Numbered from the stretch's first letter, positions 12,417 to 21,873 are shown. The stretch: DNA of 64,000 nucleotides from Atriophallophorus winterbourni (GCA_013407085.1 JACCGJ010014427.1:23106-87105); one strand, 5' to 3'. A program made the numbers and translations. The notes: generated by a model not told the origin, from the sequence alone.

Positions 12417-13784
12417 CTAGTCTACGTGGTTTGGCAAAAACTGGGGGGCACGTGTGACAATGTGGTGTTCGACCTGGTTTTTGACCACATTTGTGAATGA
12501 CTGTGGTTTGAAGATCTCCGGAAACTGGACTATGAGTTCCTTACAAGTCTGGGTGACGAGTGGAGTTAAAACTCGAATAGACTGTATGGGTGCGTAATGG
12601 TATTTGCCTATTGAATTTAACTTCGTGGTGTTATCAATAAGCCTTCGTTGGCTTATGTCCACCGCGAGGTTGAAATTAGACAAAAAATCTGCACCCAAAA
12701 TCGGAGTTTTCACGTCTGCAATGGTGAACACCCAGTGGAACGATCTTCGTAAGCCCGGGTCTACCGCGAGGGACCGATGACCATAAGTGGCTATCGGAGT
12801 ACCGTTGGCCGCCTGAAGGGTCAATCCCGACGGACACTTGCGTTCGGTTTCGTTAGGTGGGATGACGCTGAGTTCCGCACCGGTGTCTACCAGAAAACGC
12901 AATTTCGTTGTGTTGTCAGAGATATAGAGGAGACGGCTAACTTTGTTGCCAGGCAGTGCAGCCGTTCCTACTGCCTGGCATAATCGTTTTCCCTGCTCGT
13001 TAGATTTGGAAACAAAACTGCAGGGTCTGGTGCATTTGTAGGCGCGTTCACCGAATCTGCGGTGGTAATAGCAAAGACCTGGCCCTTTACTCCGACTTCG
13101 TGAATATCGTCCATTCGGACTGTGTCTCTGTGATGACCGAGATCGATCATTTCGTGAAGTACGTATGTGCATGCAAAGTTCGTCGAGTCGCGATTTCAAC
13201 TCGGAGATCTCTGATTCTAAAGTTGAAGGAGTTGATTTATGAGGCGATTGTACTACTGCAATGGTTGGCTTATGATTTTCATACACTCGATCGGCGATGG
13301 CAGCAAGCTTATCTAACTTGTAATCTTCTTCGACCACCGAAAGTGCTTTTCGAACATCGCTGGGTAGTCTTTGCAGCCACAATTCTTTTAAAATCGGTTC
13401 GCCAACTGGTGTTGTACCCTGTAACTCGATCATTCGGCGAAGGAGTTGCGACGGTGTATTGTCACCTAGCTCGATACCCGAGAGTAATTTGCGTAAGTTT
13501 TTCTCATCAGATGCTGCTATACGCGATATCAAAGCTGATTTCAGTACATCATTCGGTTTATCGGCTGGTCTGTTGTATATGTTATCAGCAACTTCGGATG
13601 CGACTGCGTGTGGTAAACTTCCTACGACGTAACAGTACATTGCTTTTTGTCTAGTAATGCGTCGAGTTTCGAAAAAAGATTCTACTTTAGCGAACCATAA
13701 TGTAGGGTTTGCTACGATAAACTCAGGGAGTGATAAATGACCAATATCTGCTGGGATATGTGCTGCCTGTGGGATACTGTCCAT
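12417..13784 (-). CDS. Gypsy Z gag-protease (455 codons, open)
   Basis: The start ATG is at 13784, about 55 bp from the BEL W insertion point. The N-terminal part ([19 protein letters not shown], residues 26-44) is a CsRn1-type gag region. A basic Ser/Arg-rich segment (residues 206-233) precedes a Cys-His box with C238, H241, C251 and C255 (C-X2-H-X9-C-X3-C), unlike the usual CCHC knuckle. The aspartic protease follows with [14 protein letters not shown] (D300) and a second-lobe ILGADFL. The C-terminal end after about residue 445 is out of frame because of a one-base loss near 12450; the true polyprotein would run on into RT. Gag packages the RNA, and the protease cuts the polyprotein. Confidence 0.85.
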   Translation of the reverse strand: MDSIPQAAHIPADIGHLSLPEFIVANPTLWFAKVESFFETRRITRQKAMYCYVVGSLPHAVASEVADNIYNRPADKPNDVLKSALISRIAASDEKNLRKLLSGIELGDNTPSQLLRRMIELQGTTPVGEPILKELWLQRLPSDVRKALSVVEEDYKLDKLAAIADRVYENHKPTIAVVQSPHKSTPSTLESEISELKSRLDELCMHIRTSRNDRSRSSQRHSPNGRYSRSRSKGPGLCYYHRRFGERAYKCTRPCSFVSKSNEQGKRLCQAVGTAALPGNKVSRLLYISDNTTKLRFLVDTGAELSVIPPNETERKCPSGLTLQAANGTPIATYGHRSLAVDPGLRRSFHWVFTIADVKTPILGADFLSNFNLAVDISQRRLIDNTTKLNSIGKYHYAPIQSIRVLTPLVTQTCKELIVQFPEIFKPQSFTNVVKNQVEHHIVTRAPQFLPNHVD

Positions 13785-13840
13785 ATTGATGAAAAAATGT
13801 AAAAAATATCCTACAAAATAAAAAATAGTGGGGAGTATGC

Positions 13841-14336
13841 TGTAAATGACGAAAATTTTGTGTAAAATTCCTTCTTATTTTTCTGTTTGAACAATTGAAT
13901 TCTTCTTAATTCTCAACAATTTTATCTTACATTGTTTTTGTGTACACATTTTCCTTATGCACTTGTATACCCCGTTTTGTTTTACTGAAGTAATTTATAT
14001 TGCTTGGCTGCCATTAAAATTCCACATATTTTGCTCGTGGTATTTGGAGAAAACAGAGACGATTGTTCACCATTGTATTGGTAATTTTATTTCTTTGCAT
14101 TTATCATTTGGCAGTCTATCTTGTCAGCATTGGCTGAATTTGTTGTTGTCATTTGGAAACTTTGAGCATTTTGGCTCACATCATTTGTACAACCCGGTAC
14201 AGTTGAGGTTTGTTAATTGTTATTGTCTATTAATATTGTTAATAGAACCGTAGAAAACTCGAATCATTGTGGTTTTGAATTGTCGAAACTAAGAAACGGG
14301 TGGACTACGCGTTAAACAGCGACTTTAGTCGATACA
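13841..14336 (+). repeat. BEL W 5' LTR (496 bp)
   Basis: Identical to 18636-19129 except for two extra bases (AC) near 14288. A 98-codon open frame lies inside (13957-14253) and is present identically in the other LTR; it has no recognisable domain and is probably fortuitous. Promoter and poly-A signals should lie here but cannot be pinpointed. Confidence 0.95.
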
Positions 14337-14522
14337 GTTCTCAACTCGGATTGTTCTACAAGAAGAAACAGAAAATTCGAATTGCTCATTTGGAAACGGT
14401 CAATTTGGATCGTTTGCCTATTGAACAAGGATCAACGTGGATCTTCGTGCCGCAATTGTATTTTGTTTCAAACTCGGTGACGTCCCCTGTTTTTCTTTTT
14501 TATATCTTCGTTTTTGCATTAA

Positions 14523-17500
14523 TTGATAATGCCTAAAAAATCGAAACGGTTGATCCCTACTGGGAAACATATTGATAGTGAATTTAATGACACTGCTGGT
14601 TCTGCCTCACATAGCTCTTGCTTGTCGCCTTTAGGTAGTTGTAATTTAGAACCTAAACCCGAACAGGCTATGCGGGATTTACAGCAGGACTTAGTAGTAG
14701 TGAAGGAAATGTTAGCTCAGTTGTGCCGATCCAACGACAATCCGGTGGCTAGTTTTCCCGTCGCTGATCGTCAACTTGAATCGGAAGTGGGCAAAGCGCC
14801 ACAGAGAATCGTGAAAGATTCTGCTTCACTTCCAAAAGTTGAATTATCATCATTTGATGGTAATCCAGTGGACTACTGGAAGTTTATAAGGCAGTTTGAA
14901 TGCCATGTGGAATCAAAAACTACTGATTCTGGTCAGCTTCTATTGTACCTCACATATTATTGCCGAGGTAAAGCTCGAAATGCGATTGACGCTTGCGTGA
15001 TGTTGCCGCCTGAAGAAGGTTATGAAAGAGCACGCAGCATTCTAAAGGAAATGTTCGGCCTACCTCATGTTGTTGCACGCTCGTTATTGAACGAGATGTT
15101 GAGTGAAGCAACACGGGTAAGAAACACTTCCGATAGTCTGTCAAACCTCGCCTTGAGGATGGAAAACTGCCAAATTGCTTTGAAGCAAATGGGTTGTGAA
15201 GCAGATTTGAATTCTGTAACCACCTTGGAAGGCGTTGTTAAGTGTCTACCTGTCGCCTTACAGCATCAGTGGGCTGATGCGGCGGATCAACTCAGCATGG
15301 ATGGCCATGGAGTCACATTTGAGCACCTGACACAATTTGTGTCACGGCGTGCACGTATCGCAAGGAGCAGGTTTGGGCAGCTGCTTGAAACAACTAGCTC
15401 AAACACGCATCAGCAATCACCTCGTGCATACCCGAATGCGAGGAGTGGTTTCCAAACCACTGAGAAAAGAAATGTTTTTGTCACCACAAGTGATGTAAGG
15501 CCTAGCATGAAATGTTGCATTTGCCAGGCATCTCATGAGTTACAAAATTGTCCGAAATTTATTGAATCGGATGTCAAGTCGCGCTGGGAAATCGCCAGGC
15601 GCAACTCTGTTTGTTTCTTATGTCTGCGACCGTCACATGGCGCTGTGTCATGTAAATACAAGCCGTGGTGCACTGCCGAAAATTGCGGTAAACGACACCA
15701 CACACTTCTACACTACAACCACGCTGCAGAGAAACCGTCCACGAATATTCACTGCAGTCATGCGGCATTCAGTGCAAAAGTGTTCTTAGGTTCTGTACCC
15801 ATCAAGATCGAGACTCCAAATGGGCTTATAAATGCAGTTGCCTTCTTGGATAGTGGTTCTGATACCACTTTGATTCTTAATGACTTCGTTGAACAGAACA
15901 GGATGCCTAAAAGTCCTGCGCAAGTTTCATTGACCACTTTGGGTCATCAGCGTAAACTTACTTGTTCTCGTTTGAAATTTAAAATACACTCGTTTGATGG
16001 CAGTCAAGTAATCCACGTCCCTGAGGCTTACACAGTAGAAAAGTTGCCGCGTGTATCACAATGTCCAATGACAGCCTTGAGTGAACGGCCTGCATACTTG
16101 AAAGACGTTGACTTCCTTGATGTTAGTGATCAGCCTGTGACTGTGCTCATAGGCTGTGACGTCCCTGAAGCACATTGGGCGTTGGAACAGCGCTTAGGAG
16201 GCAGGCGCCGTCCATTTGCAACCAAAACGCTGTTGGGGTGGATTCTGCAAGGCCCAGCATGCCAAACTCCAAAGGATATCTTGTGTTTGAATTCTTCCTT
16301 GGAGCAAGGGTCCATTGATGAATGTGTCAACCGTCTGTACAATGCAGAATTTGCAGACATATCCGCTGAAGGAAATGAACGATCGCGCGATGACGAAGAT
16401 GCATTGTCGCTCGTAAGCGGATCAAAAATTATCGACGGTCATTTTCAGGTACCGCTACCTTGGAAGCCTGATAGAAGCAAACTGACCACAAATTATTTGT
16501 CAGCGGAAAGGCGCTTAAGCTACTTGCGGCGTCGATTTGAACGCGATAGTGTTTTGTTCGAGCGTTACAGCAAGGTTATGGCACATCATTTGGAGATTGG
16601 TTATATCGAACCCGTTCTGAATAATGCCACGGAGAATATTGTTTGGTATTTGCCTCACCATCCGGTTTTCAATCCTAAGAAACCGGAAAAGCTGAGAGTA
16701 GTTTTCGATTGTGCGGCTAAACACAATGGTGTGTCGTTGAATGATGTACTATTTCAAGGACCAAATCTGACAACAAATTTGATCGACGTATTGCTGCGCT
16801 TTCGATTACATGTATATGCTGTTGCTGCTGACATCGAAGAGATGTTCCTCCAAGTCAAAGTGCCAAACTATGATAGAGACGCACTTAGAATTCTCTGGTG
16901 GGAGGATAATGATATGCGGGGTTCCATTAAAAAATTTAGGATGACAGTTCATCCCTTTGGGGCAACGTCGTCCCCATTTTGCGCTACGTTTGCACTGCGT
17001 AAAACGGTCGAGGATTTCGGTCATTTATTTGAAGATCGAATTGGAAATTATGTTTCGAAAATTTTTTATGTTGATGATTGTTTAGTATCAGTGCCTACTC
17101 AGGAGGAAGCGAAGTCCTTGATAAGGCAGTTGTCATCATTGTTACGAATGGGAGGTTTTCGTTTGACAAAGTGGATTGCCAATGACCGTATCTTACTTGA
17201 TGATGTGCCTGCGGATGACCGCGCACCCAACGTACGAGCCATTAGCCAAGATAAGCTACCGATGGAAAGAATGCTGGGTGTTAAATGGGATGCAGCCACA
17301 GACGAATTTGCGTTTGATCTGAAACTTGCAAAACGCCCAACAACGAAACGAAGTTTATTGTCAGTAGTCAGTGGGTTGTATGATCCACTTGGCTTGATGA
17401 GTCCTTGGATTTTCCCTGGAAAGGAATCGCTGCAACGTTGTTGCAGAAAACCTTTGGGTTGGGACGAACCGATGTGTGATGATCTTCAGCTAGTGTGCGA

Positions 17501-18425
17501 CAAGTGGATCAACAGCATGCATTCGATCAAAGAGTTACGAGTTCCACGACGCATTTGCGAAGTAAATGAAGGTATGACGTCCTTAAATCTACACGTCTTC
17601 AGTGATGCCTCGGAATCTGGCCATGGAGCCGTTGCATACGGACTTTCATGTAGTGATTCAGTCATGTCGCCGGTTCGTCTCCTGTTTTCGAAATCTCGAG
17701 TGAATCCTCTGAAAACGGTATCCATTCCTAGGTTGGAATTGTCTGCAGCGGTTCTTGCGGTACGTATATATTTGATACTAAAATCCGCTTTTGGTGAACT
17801 AGTTAAAGACATCAACTTTTGGACTGATTCGATGACTGTTTTGTATTATATTACCAATCGAACTAGTCGCTTCTCAACGTTTGTGGCGAATCGCTTGACG
17901 TTCATACACGAACACACGATACCATGTCAGTGGAGGCATGTTGGTACCCGTTATAATCCAGCTGATTTGACCTCACGGGGTGCCATGGAGTTGTCTCAAT
18001 TGGAATTTTGGTTAAACGGCCCTGACTTTCTAAGACAAACCATTGATACGTGGCCTGAAATTGTTAATCCGCAGCGCACCGAGCAAGCTGAATTCAAGCG
18101 TGTTAATTGTAACATTACGTCAAAGGATTCAGAACGAGGAATAGACAACATTCTTCGTCGATTTTCTAGTTGGAAACGACTTTTACGCTCCATTGCGTGG
18201 CTGGTCCGTTTCAAACGTTACATTGTTGTTATGTTTGGTCATCATTCCGATAGATCCTTATCGGTAGGCAAACTTGGTTTTGATGAATTACAAAATGCCG
18301 AATCCGACATTTGGTTTGCTGGAAGGATCTCAAGAAGACGAAGGCCCGGAGGTTGGCGCGGTGGCGCAAATAGGGCAAGCCCGAACTTCTTAAAGGGTCA
18401 GGAGCAAAGCTGGAGGACGTGGTGA
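14523..18425 (+). CDS. BEL W gag-protease-RT-RNase H polyprotein, integrase absent (1300 codons)
   Basis: The frame is uninterrupted; the start may be the third codon (MPKKSKR). A gag region (residues about 90-300) precedes a BEL-type Cys/His-rich segment: CCIC at 331-334, then CFLC and a Cys/His cluster near 365-395. An aspartic protease has FLDSGSDTT (D443). RT has LRVVFDCAA, ADIEEMFLQV and catalytic YVDD at 849-852. RNase H has FSDASESGHG (D1028), PRLELSAA and FWTDS, and ends with RHVGTRYNPADLTSRG. BEL proteins continue after the SWKRLLRSIAWLVRF segment into an HHCC-DDE integrase. Here the frame jumps from ELQNAES (about residue 1259) to a short Arg/Gly-rich tail and stops. The product could assemble and reverse transcribe but not integrate by itself. 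Confidence 0.93.
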   Translation: MIMPKKSKRLIPTGKHIDSEFNDTAGSASHSSCLSPLGSCNLEPKPEQAMRDLQQDLVVVKEMLAQLCRSNDNPVASFPVADRQLESEVGKAPQRIVKDSASLPKVELSSFDGNPVDYWKFIRQFECHVESKTTDSGQLLLYLTYYCRGKARNAIDACVMLPPEEGYERARSILKEMFGLPHVVARSLLNEMLSEATRVRNTSDSLSNLALRMENCQIALKQMGCEADLNSVTTLEGVVKCLPVALQHQWADAADQLSMDGHGVTFEHLTQFVSRRARIARSRFGQLLETTSSNTHQQSPRAYPNARSGFQTTEKRNVFVTTSDVRPSMKCCICQASHELQNCPKFIESDVKSRWEIARRNSVCFLCLRPSHGAVSCKYKPWCTAENCGKRHHTLLHYNHAAEKPSTNIHCSHAAFSAKVFLGSVPIKIETPNGLINAVAFLDSGSDTTLILNDFVEQNRMPKSPAQVSLTTLGHQRKLTCSRLKFKIHSFDGSQVIHVPEAYTVEKLPRVSQCPMTALSERPAYLKDVDFLDVSDQPVTVLIGCDVPEAHWALEQRLGGRRRPFATKTLLGWILQGPACQTPKDILCLNSSLEQGSIDECVNRLYNAEFADISAEGNERSRDDEDALSLVSGSKIIDGHFQVPLPWKPDRSKLTTNYLSAERRLSYLRRRFERDSVLFERYSKVMAHHLEIGYIEPVLNNATENIVWYLPHHPVFNPKKPEKLRVVFDCAAKHNGVSLNDVLFQGPNLTTNLIDVLLRFRLHVYAVAADIEEMFLQVKVPNYDRDALRILWWEDNDMRGSIKKFRMTVHPFGATSSPFCATFALRKTVEDFGHLFEDRIGNYVSKIFYVDDCLVSVPTQEEAKSLIRQLSSLLRMGGFRLTKWIANDRILLDDVPADDRAPNVRAISQDKLPMERMLGVKWDAATDEFAFDLKLAKRPTTKRSLLSVVSGLYDPLGLMSPWIFPGKESLQRCCRKPLGWDEPMCDDLQLVCDKWINSMHSIKELRVPRRICEVNEGMTSLNLHVFSDASESGHGAVAYGLSCSDSVMSPVRLLFSKSRVNPLKTVSIPRLELSAAVLAVRIYLILKSAFGELVKDINFWTDSMTVLYYITNRTSRFSTFVANRLTFIHEHTIPCQWRHVGTRYNPADLTSRGAMELSQLEFWLNGPDFLRQTIDTWPEIVNPQRTEQAEFKRVNCNITSKDSERGIDNILRRFSSWKRLLRSIAWLVRFKRYIVVMFGHHSDRSLSVGKLGFDELQNAESDIWFAGRISRRRRPGGWRGGANRASPNFLKGQEQSWRTW

Positions 18426-18620
18426 GTCTACGTTTGGCAAACGTTTTCTCTATAAAAAGCCACATATGTCCAGTGATAGCAATGCGATGTGGCGTGTGTG
18501 ACTCGCCACTCAATAAAGTCATTTGCCGTTTGTCTTGCGTTTTTTGGGTTAAGATTGGAGTAGTTGGGTAGGGAGGCGGAACCAATCAGTTAGTTTCATT
18601 CAGAACACCAGGTTTAGAAG

Positions 18621-18635
18621 GAATTTGGCGGGAGG
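18621..18635 (+). other. BEL W polypurine tract
   Basis: The stretch ending GGCGGGAGG lies immediately before the 3' LTR. BEL X has an equivalent GGGACGCGG before its 3' LTR. Confidence 0.65.
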
Positions 18636-19129
18636 TGTAAATGACGAAAATTTTGTGTAAAATTCCTTCTTATTTTTCTGTTTGAACAATTGAATTCTTC
18701 TTAATTCTCAACAATTTTATCTTACATTGTTTTTGTGTACACATTTTCCTTATGCACTTGTATACCCCGTTTTGTTTTACTGAAGTAATTTATATTGCTT
18801 GGCTGCCATTAAAATTCCACATATTTTGCTCGTGGTATTTGGAGAAAACAGAGACGATTGTTCACCATTGTATTGGTAATTTTATTTCTTTGCATTTATC
18901 ATTTGGCAGTCTATCTTGTCAGCATTGGCTGAATTTGTTGTTGTCATTTGGAAACTTTGAGCATTTTGGCTCACATCATTTGTACAACCCGGTACAGTTG
19001 AGGTTTGTTAATTGTTATTGTCTATTAATATTGTTAATAGAACCGTAGAAAACTCGAATCATTGTGGTTTTGAATTGTCGAATAAGAAACGGGTGGACTA
19101 CGCGTTAAACAGCGACTTTAGTCGATACA
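18636..19129 (+). repeat. BEL W 3' LTR (494 bp)
   Basis: Near-identical partner of 13841-14336, ending GTCGATACA and followed by the target duplication TATGC. Confidence 0.95.
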
Positions 19130-19148
19130 TATGCTATGACGAAAATAA

Positions 19149-19160
19149 TCGGGCTCACCA
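19149..19160 (-). other. Gypsy Z primer-binding site
   Basis: The minus strand reads TGGTGAGCCCGA three bases inside the 5' LTR. Its complement TCGGGCTCACCA matches the 3' end of a tRNA-Trp-type acceptor (..TCGGGGTCACCA) with one mismatch. tRNA-Trp priming is known for the CsRn1 group. A longer version of the same site occurs at about 34500. Confidence 0.65.
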
Positions 19161-19163
19161 AAT

Positions 19164-19550
19164 TGTGGTGGTTCAGGCTACGTGAAATTACAGTATGTGT
19201 GTAAAAAGTGAAAAGGTAACCACTCACAATAATTCGTCGATTAAAATGAAAGCGATTCTTCCCGGCTTGGCAATTGAATACTCCGGTCCAGACGTCAAAG
19301 TATTATCACAGAAGCAACCGCGGTAAATCCCAAAATTAGGTGTAGATGGAATATGAAGCGGTCTTTTTATAGCAAGCAAGCAATGTTTTCACAATTCACA
19401 GTCAGAATTCCAAGCACGCAGTACGGGTATCAAAGGAGATGATAAGGGCAACTCCGAGCGGACGAAAATTTATATTAGTAAAATCCGGGTACAATTCAAA
19501 AAGTGTACATTGATTGATACAAACAAAATTGTTTACAGAAAAATGCCATA
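19164..19550 (-). repeat. Gypsy Z 5' LTR
   Basis: Partner of 9384-9770, with about 8 percent difference by eye, concentrated in a block near 19345-19400. It is flanked on the right by AGTT (19551-19554). Confidence 0.88.
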
Positions 19551-19643
19551 AGTTCGGTTAAACAGAAATGGTAAAAATAAAAAAAATACAAGCAGATTTA
19601 AACAATTAGTTGTCAATAAAATAAATTCAATCTACATATTACA
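19551..19643 (-). repeat. BEL X 5' LTR, right part
   Basis: Continuation of the LTR broken at 9383. It matches 7168-7261, beginning at the duplicated AGTT and ending ..CATATTACA, followed by CTATG (19644-19648). Confidence 0.82.
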
Positions 19644-19648
19644 CTATG

Positions 19649-20410
19649 CACATAACATGTCTTCCAACTTTGAAAAACTATCTAAATATGTCCAAGTTTA
19701 CCACATTCAAAACATTTAGCGTTACGAAATGGACAAGTAAATCGAGAATGTAACTTGCCACAAGATGCACATTTTCCAAACTTCTAATTGTAAAAATTGG
19801 ATTTGGTTTCGCTGAATTCGCTTATTTTGTTTGGTTTTAACTTAGAATAACTTTGCTGCTGTGGTCTGTTGCTCGACTGACGTTTACATTTGGAAGTTCC
19901 AAACAAAACAGATTGAGTGTCAGCATCAATTTAACGATTAGTTTTTTTTGCAACATCTTCATAATGTTCACATATTCTCTCACTATTTTTAAAAGCTGGA
20001 TTATTCAACATCAATAACTGTCGATATAAATCGGGTTCATGGACACCTGCAATTAAACGATCTCTTAAATGATCATATAGTTTATCTTCAAATGCACAAC
20101 GTGAAGCTTGTGTTTGCAATTCCAGAATACATTGACGAATAGATTGGTTTTCGTGTCCTTGCATTGTATTGAAGCGAGCACGTTCAGCAATTTCGAAATT
20201 TTTTGTAGTGACATGAGCTAATTAAAATGATTTCAATTCATTGAAGGTTTTCTTGGCAGGTGGGATAGAAAATGATAAATTTCTCAAAAGAGCATGAGCA
20301 TCTTCTCTTGCTGAAGTAATTAAATGCGCAGTTATAATTGAATCGGGCATTTCACCCTGGGTAAGACATTGTCTTACAAGATTAACGTTGATTTCTATCC
20401 CAATACAATT
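19649..20410 (-). pseudogene. Gypsy Y gag (capsid region and zinc knuckle)
   Basis: Minus-strand pieces form a gypsy/Mag-like gag. EINVNLVRQC and EMPDSIITAHLITSAREDA lie at about 20300-20400. RFNTMQGHENQSIRQCILEL and FEDKLYDHLRDRLIAGVHEP lie at 19931-20180. A zinc knuckle (CASCGKLHSRFTC then CFECGKLGH) lies at about 19690-19780. Stop codons occur near 20220 and 19930. The end joins, across BEL X, to the protease at 6831. The N-terminus is missing or unrecognisable beyond 20410. Confidence 0.7.
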
Positions 20411-20507
20411 GTATTCATCACGATTCGTCTATAGTTATATTATAACACATTCCATTATTACGCTTTATGCGTCACTGTGATTCGGTGATTAAACACCGTT
20501 TTCCGTT
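20370..20507. repeat. Duplicated segment, copy 1 (partner 20844-20956)
   Basis: Starts TGTCTTACAAGATTAACGTT and ends around AAACACCGTTTTCCGTT. The same order of motifs recurs at 20844-20956 with substitutions and one deletion. It includes the first readable codons of the gypsy Y gag and about 100 bp upstream, so it may be a duplicated gypsy Y leader. Confidence 0.7.
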
Positions 20508-20700
20508 GTACAAACCACATGTAACAGTGCCATTCAAGTATAATTTTGTGTACCACTTATCAACTGTTTCAAGTCTCATTGCAGCTAATCTTACTGTTTC
20601 CACCTGATGAAGGCAAACAGAAAGAAACCGTTAGTGACGTGCAAGTGCGGGTGTATGAGCAACACATTACTTTGGCTATGAAGCTATAATCATGAATATA
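20470..20700. repeat. Interspersed repeat R2, copy 1 (partner about 31250-31425)
   Basis: About 180 bp are shared with 31250-31425. Shared blocks include TTTGTGTACCACTTATC, ACTGTTTCAAG, CTAATCTTACTGT and ATGAGCAACACATTAC. A shorter match to the last block (GGGAATGTGAGCA) lies at about 31150 and 58130. No coding capacity, TIR or tail was seen. It lies directly upstream of gypsy Y gag, so an LTR or leader of that family is possible. Confidence 0.55.
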
Positions 20701-20843
20701 ACTCACGGTTCGATAACCATATCACATTCCAGACAAAAATAAATCAAAACTCTGTTTAGTCGGTTAAATGCCAATTTCAATGAGCATCATAAGAAACATC
20801 ACAACAATCTTTTTAACCAAATTACATCTGCATATGTTGCAGT

Positions 20844-20956
20844 TGTCTTACAAGATAAACGTTAATTTCTATCCTGATACAATTGTATTTATCACAATTC
20901 CTCTATAATAAGCTTTATGCGTCACCGTGATTGATTGAACACCGTTTTTCGTTCAA
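20844..20956. repeat. Duplicated segment, copy 2
   Basis: Second copy of 20370-20507 in the same orientation, about 474 bp away, missing a TATATTATAACACATTCCAT-like stretch. Its ends merge into unassigned sequence. Confidence 0.65.
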
Positions 20957-21319
20957 TACTTTCAGTTTGTGAGTAGACACATCGCAAAACGTTTTTCTTC
21001 AATTGATAAAGTCAAATAAGATGTTGTGTCCGTGATGTCAGCCTATTCACACATGGGCAGGCGTGACTGTTTTCTTTGTATGTGCAGATCTACAGGAAAA
21101 TTGAAATCGCTTGTAGGATCTCTAACTGGTAATTCTGTGAGTGAAATTCCTTATATAAATTCCTCATTAGATAAATTATACTCTCGTAGTATCCAGGGTT
21201 TCTAAGTTCACTTCAAGTTTTCGCATATTAGTTTGTCATGATTTCCGGTATCATCCCCTGGTTGACTTTCGATTAATGTGTCAGGTGGCCAGACCCTTGA
21301 CATGCTTTTACATTAATTA

Positions 21320-21873
21320 ATCACAGCATTGCAGTCGTTGGCATCTACTATACACTATCATGTATATAACTGTCTTTTATTTTGTATAAGGCCCTTAAAT
21401 ATCACATTTTCATCCTACCGTGCGAACTGATAAAGTTTTCCCCAAAAGATTTATTCAAAAACAGTTTTAAAAAAAATTAAAATCTGCCAAACATGCGTTT
21501 TTAACGTCCATTTCTATTCTCTCTAATTGATGGACTATTTTACCTCGATGAACTTTTACGATGCTGGTGGAGAGCATATCTTTCATTATATTTCAGTGCC
21601 CAAACATCACTGAAACTGGCCCGAAATCTATCCGTCTGAGCTTTGTTCCATATGCGAATGACCCACCTACAGATAACGAAAATCCATTTGGTGAACAACT
21701 TCTGGTTCTATTCGTCGATAATCCTTCAACATTCATGGATTATACAACGGGCCCCACCGCGATTCCATTTATACCTCACCCTTTTTCATCCCACACAATT
21801 TCTCACCATTTTCTAATTCGGAAGCATTTATGTTCTTCAGTTTTCTCAACCAACCATCCCGGATAAGAGTCAA

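Larger units (their letters stand above)
13841..19129 (+). mobile_element. BEL/Pao element W, young, lacking integrase
   Basis: A complete LTR-bounded element of 5289 bp with LTRs 13841-14336 and 18636-19129, both TG..CA (TGTAAATGACG to GTCGATACA). It is flanked by the 5-bp duplication TATGC at 13836-13840 and 19130-19134. It is inserted in the leader of gypsy Z between the primer site and gag, in opposite orientation. The only LTR difference I can find is a 2-bp indel near 14288 versus 19082. The single ORF ends just after RNase H; only about 0.2 kb separates its stop from the 3' LTR, so the integrase region is absent. Confidence 0.92.
9384..19550 (-). mobile_element. Gypsy element Z, CsRn1-like, with BEL W inserted in its leader
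   Basis: The two LTRs (9384-9770 and 19164-19550) are flanked by AGTT at 9380-9383 and 19551-19554. A primer-binding site at 19149-19160 and a purine tract at 9771-9782 give minus-strand orientation. Gag-protease, RT, degenerate RNase H and integrase follow in that order. The unusual gag Cys-His box, the integrase with a PYTGLYKV (GPY/F-like) module and the ..CGGGCTCACCA primer site fit the CsRn1 group first described from Clonorchis. The LTRs differ at about 32 of 387 positions by eye. The element is inactive. Confidence 0.85.
6837..19643 (-). mobile_element. BEL/Pao element X, internally deleted, interrupted by gypsy Z
   Basis: The element has two LTRs of about 425 bp, 6837-7261 and 9049-9383 continued at 19551-19643, with TG..CA type ends. 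A 1.8-kb interior carries BEL-type fragments. A 5-bp duplication CTATG flanks it at 6832-6836 and 19644-19648, the size expected for BEL/Pao. The purine-rich run before the left (3') LTR, AGGATTTCGGGACGCGG on the minus strand, resembles the one of element W. The two LTRs differ at roughly one site in nine by eye, so this is an old insertion. Confidence 0.75.
5107..20415 (-). mobile_element. Gypsy element Y, degenerate, outermost host of the nest
   Basis: Minus-strand Ty3/gypsy remains in two blocks: gag at 19649-20410 and protease-RT-RNase H at 5107-6831. The blocks are separated by BEL element X with the 5-bp duplication CTATG at 6832-6836 and 19644-19648. Rejoined at that duplication they read gag zinc knuckle then protease, the normal gypsy order. 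The integrase and left LTR are not in the window and may lie left of the LINE that begins before base 1. The right end is unclear: no 5' LTR was identified beyond about 20415. Confidence 0.7.

Noticed and set aside
13957..14253. 98-codon ORF in the BEL W LTR, repeated at 18752-19048
   Set aside because: Conserved only because the two LTRs are near-identical; no domain, and it occupies the region expected to hold promoter and RNA-end signals.
20600..20640. Possible hammerhead ribozyme (CTGATGA..GAAAC) in repeat R2, with a counterpart at 31350-31380
   Set aside because: Stem II does not close directly between CTGATGA and GAAA, the second copy reads CTGCTGA, and no matching cleavage strand is evident.
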